From positions 1-5,570 of the forward strand of contig JAHEDL010000171.1 in the NCBI GenBank assembly GCA_024641255.1: a DNA stretch of 5,570 nt, in the 5' to 3' direction. Numbering within the stretch: the stretch's first letter is position 1; every line of letters begins with the position of its first letter. This stretch comes from Pseudorhodobacter sp. (lineage in GTDB: Bacteria; Pseudomonadota; Alphaproteobacteria; Rhodobacterales; Rhodobacteraceae). Positions 1 to 4,879 of the stretch are shown here, piece by piece. Under the pieces are notes generated by a model. The model saw only the letters and a program-made list of their open reading frames with translations. It did no database searches and was not told the origin of the DNA. Both the position numbers and the translations under genes were made by a program.

Positions 1-249
1 CAGGCGGCTGATCTGGCGCGGTGCGGCGCTTGCAACGTCCAGCGTCCCAACCCGGATCAGGCCGCTGGCGGCAAGATAGTTGCCCCACACCATGCGCATC
101 AGCGTGGATTTTCCGGCCCCCGATGCGCCAATAAGCCCAACGCATTCCCCGCGCGCAACACTTAACGCCGCGTTCGTCATCACCGGGATCACCGCCGCGC
201 CTTGGTTGTGCAGGGTGAAGCTTTTGCAAAGATTACTGATTTCGATCAT
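1..249 (-). CDS. phnL: PhnL, C-P lyase ABC-type ATPase (N-terminal part, cut by window edge)
   Basis: Only the first 83 codons are present; the gene continues past the left edge. It is a soluble ABC-type nucleotide-binding protein. PhnL is known to work with PhnG, PhnH and PhnI in making ribose 1-phosphonate 5-triphosphate from ATP and phosphonate; it is not a transporter component. The translation opens with MIEISNLCKSFTLHNQG, has a Walker A loop GASGAGKST at residues 41-49, then MVWGNYLAASG at 53-63. The GNYL stretch after Walker A resembles the ANYLPDEG of E. coli PhnL and separates it from PhnK. The ATG lies 1 nt after the phnK stop codon and has only a weak AGG-type ribosome site, so it probably depends on translation of phnK. 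Signature, Walker B and H-loop motifs would lie outside the window, so intactness cannot be judged. Confidence 0.9.
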   Translation of the reverse strand, partial: MIEISNLCKSFTLHNQGAAVIPVMTNAALSVARGECVGLIGASGAGKSTLMRMVWGNYLAASGLIRVGTLDVASAAPRQISRL

Positions 250-250
250 G

Positions 251-1042
251 TCACACCTGTAAAACCGAAGACACAAGCAGCTGGGTGTAGCTGTGCTGTG
301 GGTCGTCCAACACCTGATCGGTCAGGCCTTGCTCAACCACATGCCCGCCCTTCATCACCATCAACCGGTCTGCCAACAGGCGCACAACGGCCAGATCATG
401 GGTGACAATAATTGCTGAAAGCCCCATTTCGCGCACCAAGCTGCGCAAAAGGTCCAACAGCCGCGCTTGCACTGAAACGTCCAGACCACCGGTCGGTTCA
501 TCCATGAACACAAGCCTTGGCCCCGTTACCAGATTGCGCGCAATCTGCAGGCGTTGCTGCATGCCGCCGGAAAAAGCGCGCGGTCGATCGTCGATGCGGT
601 CGGCGGCAATTTCTACCCGGCCCAGCCAATCAATCGCCTTCGCGCGAATATCGCCATAATGCCGGCCGCCAATCGCCATCAGGCGTTCGCCCACGTTTCC
701 GCCGGCAGAAACTCCCATGCGCAGGCCGTCGCGCGGATTTTGATGCACAAACGCCCAATCGGTGCGCGCCATCCGCCGCCGTTCAGCTTCGGCCATCGTG
801 ACAGTGTCGCGCGGGCCGTCTGTGGTGCGAAAAATCACCTGCCCCTGATCGGGCGTCATGTGCCCGGCAAGGCAAGACAGCAGAGTTGATTTTCCCGACC
901 CGCTTTCGCCCACAATCCCCAAAACCTCGCCGGGGAACAGATCGAAGGATACGTCGGCACAACCGATGCGGCTGCCATAGTGTTTCGTCAGGCCTTTAAC
1001 CGACAGCAGTGGCCGATCATCAAGCTGGAAAAGCGCGGTCAT
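251..1042 (-). CDS. phnK: PhnK, C-P lyase accessory ABC-type ATPase
   Basis: 263 aa, slightly longer than the roughly 250 aa of E. coli PhnK. All ATPase motifs are present in order: Walker A GESGSGKST at residues 45-53, Q-loop glutamine 101 in HQNPRDGLRM, signature FSGGMQQ at 157-163, Walker B LVFMDEP at 177-183, and H-loop histidine 215 in IIVTHD. The Q-loop block HQNPRDGLRM is typical of PhnK. It has no membrane segments. PhnK is known to bind the PhnGHIJ core, where ATP turnover is needed for C-P bond cleavage in vivo; it resembles oligopeptide-importer ATPases, but the neighbours here are all C-P lyase genes and no permease is seen. The start overlaps the phnJ stop by 4 nt (ATGA), and an AAGGGGA ribosome site lies inside the phnJ end. 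Dipeptide/oligopeptide ABC ATPase is the alternative label, made unlikely by the context. Confidence 0.95.
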   Translation of the reverse strand: MTALFQLDDRPLLSVKGLTKHYGSRIGCADVSFDLFPGEVLGIVGESGSGKSTLLSCLAGHMTPDQGQVIFRTTDGPRDTVTMAEAERRRMARTDWAFVHQNPRDGLRMGVSAGGNVGERLMAIGGRHYGDIRAKAIDWLGRVEIAADRIDDRPRAFSGGMQQRLQIARNLVTGPRLVFMDEPTGGLDVSVQARLLDLLRSLVREMGLSAIIVTHDLAVVRLLADRLMVMKGGHVVEQGLTDQVLDDPQHSYTQLLVSSVLQV

Positions 1043-1920
1043 GCGGCGTCCCCTTCGCTAACAGGAACACCCAAAGCCCCAATATGCCCGCTAGCCCGCC
1101 GGGTCTGGCAAAAGTCGGTATCCGAACACACAAACATCCGCCCGCCTTGGTCGTCGGTGATAACCTCGTCCAGATAGCTTTCACTTGCCCCGCACAGGTC
1201 GCAGTCGTGCGGCGCTTTCGTGGGCTGAAACGGATGATCGTCAAAGTCCAGACTGACGACTGTGGTAAACGGCGGCACGGCATAAATCCGTTGTTCGCGG
1301 CCCGCGCCGAACAGTTGAAGCGCGGGTGAGTTTGACAGTTTCGGGTTATCAAATTTCGGAATGGGCGATGGGTCCATCACATAGCGCCCTTCGACCTTGA
1401 CCGGATAGGCATAGGCGGTCGCAATGGTGCCGTGGCGCGCAATGTCTTCGTAAAGTTTGACATGCATCAGGCCGTATTCCTCCAGCTCGTGCATCTTGCG
1501 CGTTTCGGTTTCACGCGGTTCCAGAAAGCGCAGCGGCTCCGGGATTGGCACTTGGTAGACAAGGATCTGCCCGGCGCTAAGCGCGGTTTCCGGAATGCGA
1601 TGCCGGGTCTGGATGATGCTTGCTTCGGTCGTGGCTTCAGTCACCGCCACGCCTGCGGTGCGCTGAAAGAACTTGCGGATCGACACGGCGTTTGTGGTGT
1701 CATCCGCGCCCTGATCAATCACTTTCAACGTATCGTCCGGGGTAAGGCAGGCCGCTGTCACCTGCACTCCGCCCGTGCCCCAACCATAAGGCATCGGCAT
1801 TTCGCGGCTTGCAAACGGTACCTGATAGCCCGGCACTGCAACCCCCTTCAGGATCGCCCGGCGGATCATGCGTTTTGTCTGCTCGTCAAGGTATGCAAAG
1901 TTATAGGAGTGCTCGGTCAT
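1039..1920 (-). CDS. phnJ: PhnJ, radical-SAM carbon-phosphorus lyase (alpha-D-ribose 1-methylphosphonate 5-phosphate C-P-lyase)
   Basis: 293 aa, close to the 281 aa of E. coli PhnJ. It is the catalytic subunit that breaks the C-P bond of ribose 1-alkylphosphonate 5-phosphate, giving ribose 1,2-cyclic phosphate 5-phosphate and an alkane. The essential cysteines are all visible: C240, C243, C265 and C271 in a C-X2-C-X21-C-X5-C pattern. By alignment from memory they match E. coli C241, C244, C266 (4Fe-4S ligands) and C272 (thiyl-radical cysteine). G31 in PGYQVPFAS matches the E. coli glycine 32 proposed to carry the glycyl radical. The cluster motif differs from the CX3CX2C of most radical-SAM enzymes, as is usual for this family. 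Its ATG overlaps the phnI stop by 4 nt and is preceded at 7 nt by a full AGGAGG site (complement of 1928-1933), the strongest in the operon. The gene appears intact. Confidence 0.98.
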   Translation of the reverse strand: MTEHSYNFAYLDEQTKRMIRRAILKGVAVPGYQVPFASREMPMPYGWGTGGVQVTAACLTPDDTLKVIDQGADDTTNAVSIRKFFQRTAGVAVTEATTEASIIQTRHRIPETALSAGQILVYQVPIPEPLRFLEPRETETRKMHELEEYGLMHVKLYEDIARHGTIATAYAYPVKVEGRYVMDPSPIPKFDNPKLSNSPALQLFGAGREQRIYAVPPFTTVVSLDFDDHPFQPTKAPHDCDLCGASESYLDEVITDDQGGRMFVCSDTDFCQTRRASGHIGALGVPVSEGDAA

Positions 1921-2999
1921 TCCGCCGCCTCCTGTGCTGCCAGCGCTTCGGACCGCAGGCGGCGAACCAGTTCCAATTCTGATTGAAAATCAACGTAATG
2001 CGGCAGTTTGATATGTTCCAGGAAGCCTGTTGCTTGCACGTTGTCGGCGTGCATCAGCACAAACTCTTCGTCCTGTGCCGGGGCCCCGGTAAAGTCCTCG
2101 CCCAGCTCGGCCCAGCGAAGCGCGCGGTCCACAAGGCTCATCGCAATCGCCTTGCGTTCGGTCTGGCCAAACACCAGCCCATAGCCGCGCGTGAACTGCG
2201 GCGGTTCGGTCTTGCTGCCCTTAAACTGGTTGACGGTTTCGCATTCGGTCAGCTCCATCTCGCCAATCTCAACCGCAAAGCCCAGCTCGGGGATGTCCAT
2301 CTCCACCGCCACGGTGCCGATGCGCAACTCGCCCACGAAGGCATGGGTACGGCCATAACCACGCTGGGTGGAATAGGCCATCGACAGAATAAAGCCTTCG
2401 TCACCACGGGCAATCGCCTGCAGGCGCAGGGCGCGACTGGCGGGTAGCTCCATCGGTTCGCGGGTCAGGTCGGGCGGGGTGGCATTGCCGCCGGGCTCTA
2501 CCTCGATCATGCCATCCCGGTTCAAAAATTCCGTCACATGCGGCACATCGGCCAAATCGGTGGGTGCCATGGCCGCGGCCGGAACCTCACCCTCTGCTGC
2601 CAGTTTGAAATCCAGCAAGCGATGCGTGTAGTCGAAGGTCGGGCCTAACACTTGCCCGCCCGGCAAATCCTTGAAGGTCGCAGATATCCGCCGCACCACC
2701 GCCATCCGGGCAGTATCTACCGGACAAGACGCTCCCAAACGCGGCAGCGTCGTGCGATAGGCGCGGATCAGAAAAATCGCTTCGATCAGGTCGCCGCGCG
2801 CTTGTTTGATCGCCAACGCCGCCAGATCGGGGTCGTACAACGACCCCTCTGCCATGACACGGTTCACCGCAAGCGCCAGTTGTTCGCGGATTTGTGGCAG
2901 CGAAAGCTCTGCCACCGTCACATCGCCGCGCCGCTCTTCGGCCAGCCAGGCATGGGCATTGTCGATTGCCTTTTCGCCACCCTTCACTGCAACATACAT
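1917..2999 (-). CDS. phnI: PhnI, alpha-D-ribose 1-methylphosphonate 5-triphosphate synthase subunit (nucleosidase)
   Basis: 360 aa with the start used here (E. coli PhnI is 354 aa). The open frame extends upstream to 3065, but MYVAVKGGEKAID at 2999 matches the E. coli N terminus exactly, and GGAGG sits 7 nt upstream (complement of 3007-3011). PhnI is the core subunit that releases adenine from ATP and, with PhnG, PhnH and PhnL, places phosphonate on ribose C1. Family blocks present: AIFLIRAYRTT (75-85), LGPTFDYTHRLLDF (118-131), AYSTQRGYGR (208-217), FTRGYGLVFG (269-278), QDEEFVLMHADNVQATGF (309-326) and KLPHYVDFQSELEL (331-344). H329 and H334 correspond to E. coli H328 and H333, which I recall as metal ligands at the PhnI-PhnJ interface. 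The start overlaps the phnH stop by 1 nt (TGATG). No lesions are seen. Confidence 0.97.
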   Translation of the reverse strand: MYVAVKGGEKAIDNAHAWLAEERRGDVTVAELSLPQIREQLALAVNRVMAEGSLYDPDLAALAIKQARGDLIEAIFLIRAYRTTLPRLGASCPVDTARMAVVRRISATFKDLPGGQVLGPTFDYTHRLLDFKLAAEGEVPAAAMAPTDLADVPHVTEFLNRDGMIEVEPGGNATPPDLTREPMELPASRALRLQAIARGDEGFILSMAYSTQRGYGRTHAFVGELRIGTVAVEMDIPELGFAVEIGEMELTECETVNQFKGSKTEPPQFTRGYGLVFGQTERKAIAMSLVDRALRWAELGEDFTGAPAQDEEFVLMHADNVQATGFLEHIKLPHYVDFQSELELVRRLRSEALAAQEAAE

Positions 3000-3568
3000 C
3001 AGCAGGCCTCCACAAATGTGGACCGTGGCAGCCCGGCCGCCCTGGTGCCACTGGTGAAAAAGCAATCAAACCCCAGCGGAAACAGCGCGCGATTTGCTTG
3101 AAACGCGGCCAATTCTGGCAGGGAAAGCAGGGTGAAACCCGCGATGCCGGGGCCAATAAGCCGGGCATCTGACTGTTGCAGGTCTGCCATTTCAACAATC
3201 AGCGTGGCGGATCGGTCAGGGTAATCGGGCTGACCAATCGCAAAGCGCGTCACAGGGTGCAGCTCGTGCCATGTTCCAACGGCAAAGGTGGCCTGCTCAG
3301 CCGAAACCAACGGCGCGCCGCAGTGAAAGGTGATCCAGTCGCGCAAAACAGCGCAATCATGTGCGCCAGCCAGATGCACAGGCGTGGTGCCATCGCACAG
3401 CGTCAGCAACAAAGCCCCCGCCGCAATCGACAACGGGGCCGGAGGCGTCGCGCCCGTCAGCGCGCGTATCTCACCGGGGCGCGATAAAATCTCTAATGCC
3501 GCGCGGAACGCAAAGGACGATTGCGTTGGTGCATCAGAAAAACCGCCAAGCAAGGCTTCAGGGGTCAT
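2999..3568 (-). CDS. phnH: PhnH, C-P lyase core complex subunit
   Basis: 189 aa, matching the family length (E. coli 194 aa). PhnH is a structural subunit of the PhnGHIJ core and is needed, with PhnG, PhnI and PhnL, for the nucleosidase step; it has no recognised active site of its own. Recognisable features are the N-terminal GGFSDAPTQSSFAFRAALEI, a Pro-Gly turn P31-G32 followed by the hydrophobic segment around 45-58, the PDYPDRSATLI block (114-124), and the C-terminal PLGFDCFFTSG...GLPRST region (164-184), equivalent to the PLG-D...PR-T signature of the family. The ATG overlaps the phnG stop by 4 nt, and a GGAGAAG ribosome site (complement of 3573-3579) lies just upstream inside phnG. PhnH is the least conserved core subunit, so the call relies on these blocks plus its position between phnG and phnI. 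Confidence 0.95.
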   Translation of the reverse strand: MTPEALLGGFSDAPTQSSFAFRAALEILSRPGEIRALTGATPPAPLSIAAGALLLTLCDGTTPVHLAGAHDCAVLRDWITFHCGAPLVSAEQATFAVGTWHELHPVTRFAIGQPDYPDRSATLIVEMADLQQSDARLIGPGIAGFTLLSLPELAAFQANRALFPLGFDCFFTSGTRAAGLPRSTFVEAC

Positions 3569-4008
3569 TGGTCTTCTCCACGCACTAGGGTGAAAAACTC
3601 AACCCGGGTTGCAGCCGCTTTGGCCGCGCGGCTGGCGCGGCGTGTGGTTTCTTCGGCCCGCAGCGGCGTCAAAATACTGTCCTGCAATTCGGGGCCTTGC
3701 TCTGTCTGCAGCAGCGCATCCAGCGCGGCGGCCCGGACGGCATGTGCCTTGTCGCGACCCTGAACATAAGCATGCCCTGTCGCGCCTGATGCCAACCGCA
3801 GGGCGCAGCGGGTCACAGTCATCTCGCCCAAATTGAACGGTTGCCCCACCCCGCCAATGCGGCCCTGCACCATCACGGCGCCAACTTCGGGCGCCCGCAG
3901 AAAGTCATGTGCGGGCAGATCTGGGAAAAGCTGCGCCAGCCGCGTCGGCTTGCTGCGCGCCAGCAAGCCCATCCAGCCCTTGCGGGCAGTTTCGGTTTCT
4001 GTGGTCAT
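3565..4008 (-). CDS. phnG: PhnG, C-P lyase core complex subunit
   Basis: 147 aa from the chosen ATG at 4008 (E. coli PhnG is 150 aa). The open frame runs back to 4146, but that extension would cross the intergenic gap and the start of the divergent phnF. The MTTETETARKGWMGLLARS start fits the family, with GGGA (complement of 4014-4017) 5 nt upstream. PhnG is a small core subunit of the C-P lyase complex, dimerising at its centre and needed for the triphosphate-synthase step. Conserved blocks: GRIGGVGQPFNLGEMTVTRC (49-68), GHAYVQGRDKAHA (78-90), and the C-terminal RVEFFTLVRGE (135-145), which parallels RVDFFTMVRG in E. coli. It is the first gene of the minus-strand operon and is 98 bp from the divergent phnF, so it should respond directly to the shared regulatory gap. 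Confidence 0.96.
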   Translation of the reverse strand: MTTETETARKGWMGLLARSKPTRLAQLFPDLPAHDFLRAPEVGAVMVQGRIGGVGQPFNLGEMTVTRCALRLASGATGHAYVQGRDKAHAVRAAALDALLQTEQGPELQDSILTPLRAEETTRRASRAAKAAATRVEFFTLVRGEDQ

Positions 4009-4023
4009 TTCAATCCCGACATC

Positions 4024-4052
4024 TTGTGAAGTTATCCACATTACTATACAAC
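4024..4052 (+). promoter_or_regulatory. Weak candidate promoter for phnF(-phnM)
   Basis: TTGTGA (4024-4029) could serve as a -35 box with either TATACA (4045-4050, 15-nt spacer) or TACAAC (4047-4052, 17-nt spacer) as the -10 box. Neither combination is strong. If real, it overlaps the first copy of the tandem repeat and lies face to face with the phnG promoter, so one bound repressor could block both directions. Confidence 0.22.
4032..4040 (+). promoter_or_regulatory. DnaA-box-like 9-mer
   Basis: TTATCCACA is a full 9/9 match to the high-affinity DnaA box consensus TTATNCACA. It overlaps the candidate -10 hexamer of the phnG promoter. It also forms the right part of the imperfect inverted repeat TGTGAA-GTTA-TCCACA (4025-4040, arms matching at five of six positions). 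I noticed no companion boxes and no origin-like features here, so it is not evidence of a replication origin. It could be chance, DnaA-dependent transcription control, or part of another regulator's site. Confidence 0.35.
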
Positions 4053-4059
4053 TAGACAA
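4042..4059. promoter_or_regulatory. Probable PhnF operator: tandem 8-bp direct repeat
   Basis: CTATACAA (4044-4051) is immediately followed by CTAGACAA (4052-4059); the copies differ at one base. HutC-subfamily GntR regulators are known to favour sites of the form GT-N-TA-N-AC. The octamers TACTATAC (4042-4049) and AACTAGAC (4050-4057) each carry the TA-N-AC half of that pattern. The site lies midway between the two start codons and covers the candidate -35 of phnG and -10 of phnF, a suitable place for autoregulation and repression of both arms. Assignment to PhnF is inference from location and pattern. Confidence 0.5.
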
Positions 4060-4106
4060 ATCATTATGGGCGAGGCCGACGAAATGCACGTGAAGTTTTC
4101 GTAACA

Positions 4107-4826
4107 ATGCCGCGAGCAACGATCTGGTCGGCAATCGCCACCGCACTGCGCGACGAAATCGCGGCGGGACAGTATCGCGCTGGCGACAAACTTCCGACAG
4201 AAGCCCAGCTTTCGGCCCGGTTCGGCGTTAACCGCCACACCGTGCGGCAAGCTTTGGCCAGTTTGGCAGATGCGGGCGTGGTGCATGCCCGGCGCGGCGC
4301 TGGCGTGTTTGTGGCAACCACCCCAACCGAGTACGCCTTGGGGCGGCGGGTGCGGTTTCAGCAGAATGTTCTGGCCTCTGGTCGCACCCCGTCACGGCAA
4401 ATCCTGCGGCTTGAAACACGGTTGGCCGACGGGTCTGAGGCAGAGGCATTGGGTCTTGCAACGGCTCAGTTGGTGCATGTTGTCGAGGGTCTGTCCTTGG
4501 CCGACGCGGCGCCGTTGGCGATGTTTCGCTCGGTTTTTCCCGCGTCCCGGTTTCCCGATCTGCTGCCTGCGATTGCGCGGCTGACCTCGATCACGGCGGC
4601 CTTGGCCGAAGCGGGGGTGGCAGACTACACCCGCGCCAGCACAAGGATCACCGCCATCGCCGCAGATGCGCTGTTGGCTTTGCATCTGCGGCTTTCACCG
4701 GGCGCGCCGCTGTTGCGGTCTGTGGCAATCAACGTCGATGCCGCAGGGCTACCGATTGAATTCGGCACCACTTGGTTTGCGGGGGATCGTGTTGCTTTGA
4801 CCGTTATGGCGGATCAGTTGTCATAA
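4107..4826 (+). CDS. phnF: PhnF, GntR/HutC-family transcriptional regulator of phosphonate genes
   Basis: 239 aa, normal for HutC-type GntR regulators. The N-terminal winged helix-turn-helix spans about residues 5-70: IATALRDEIAAGQYRAGDKLPTE leads into the recognition region ARFGVNRHTVRQALASL (37-53), and the wing RRGAGVFVA (62-70) follows. The rest, about 88-235, fits a UTRA ligand-binding domain, including YTRASTRITAI (174-184) and the PGAPLLR turn (198-204). Such proteins bind DNA as dimers and release it when a small effector binds the UTRA domain. Here the effector is presumably a phosphonate, phosphate or pathway intermediate, which the sequence does not tell. The ATG at 4107 is the only reasonable start: no in-frame start lies between it and the stop TAG at 4053. 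Its ribosome site is weak (GAAG, 4092-4095, 11 nt away), consistent with low expression. It is divergent from phnG and co-directional with phnM, so it probably regulates itself, phnM and the minus-strand operon. A different GntR function cannot be excluded on sequence alone. Confidence 0.92.
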   Translation: MPRATIWSAIATALRDEIAAGQYRAGDKLPTEAQLSARFGVNRHTVRQALASLADAGVVHARRGAGVFVATTPTEYALGRRVRFQQNVLASGRTPSRQILRLETRLADGSEAEALGLATAQLVHVVEGLSLADAAPLAMFRSVFPASRFPDLLPAIARLTSITAALAEAGVADYTRASTRITAIAADALLALHLRLSPGAPLLRSVAINVDAAGLPIEFGTTWFAGDRVALTVMADQLS

Positions 4827-4850
4827 CCGCGTTGCTTGCCGCGTTTATTC
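4827..4850 (+). other. Small hairpin or direct repeat just after phnF
   Basis: Directly after the phnF stop, CGCG (4828-4831), an 8-nt loop and CGCG (4840-4843) can form a 4-bp stem followed by TTTATT (4844-4849). The same bases can be read as a direct repeat of CCGCGTT at 12-bp spacing (4827-4833 and 4839-4845). The stem is too short for a confident intrinsic terminator; at most it could reduce read-through into phnM. Confidence 0.2.
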
Positions 4851-4879
4851 ACCGTCAAGATCAACTGTCGGGTTTGACC

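Larger units (their letters stand above)
4031..4059 (-). promoter_or_regulatory. Candidate sigma-70-type promoter of the phnGHIJKL operon
   Basis: On the minus strand, TTGTCT (complement of 4054-4059) is followed after exactly 17 nt by GATAAC (complement of 4031-4036). Each matches four of six consensus positions of the -35 and -10 boxes. Transcription would start near 4024, giving a short leader of about 15 nt that still includes the phnG ribosome site. The match is modest, and alphaproteobacterial promoters tolerate much variation, so this is a candidate only. Confidence 0.4.
4009..4106. promoter_or_regulatory. Divergent phnG/phnF control region
   Basis: This is the only substantial non-coding stretch in the window. 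By hand count about 40% of it is G+C, clearly lower than the flanking genes. It separates the start codons of phnG (minus) and phnF (plus) and must hold the promoters of both arms. It contains a tandem 8-bp repeat (4044-4059), a DnaA-box-like 9-mer (4032-4040), an 11-bp direct repeat (4026-4036 and 4090-4100) and the palindrome CACGTG (4087-4092). I could not recognise a convincing Pho box (PhoB site) in it. Confidence 0.85.

Noticed and set aside
251..1042. PhnK and PhnL as parts of a peptide or nickel ABC importer
   Set aside because: They resemble importer ATPases, but no permease or binding protein is present, and they directly follow phnGHIJ in coupled order with PhnK- and PhnL-type motifs.
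1432..1986. 184-codon open frame on the plus strand opposite phnJ
   Set aside because: Antisense to the strongly conserved PhnJ and the end of PhnI, with no family resemblance; a shadow frame.
3000..3065. Upstream extension of phnI to an ATG at 3065
   Set aside because: The start at 2999 gives the exact MYVAVKGGEKAID family N terminus, has GGAGG at 7 nt, and makes a 1-nt stop/start overlap with phnH.
2587..3198. 203-codon open frame on the minus strand over the phnI/phnH junction
   Set aside because: It shares the strand but uses another frame of two well-supported genes; its translation is a frame-shifted, Arg/Gly/Pro-rich shadow.
4021..4040. Replication origin suggested by the DnaA-box-like 9-mer
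   Set aside because: Only one box was noticed, without an A+T-rich unwinding region, iterons or neighbouring replication genes; the location is a promoter gap.
4009..4146. Upstream extension of phnG to an ATG at 4146
   Set aside because: It would run through the regulatory gap into the start of phnF and add 46 residues absent from the family; the ATG at 4008 fits length and motif position.
4852..4871. Possible Pho box before phnM (CCGTCAA and CTGTCGG)
   Set aside because: The two TGTCA-like units are 13 bp apart instead of the 11 bp expected for a PhoB direct repeat, and both are imperfect.
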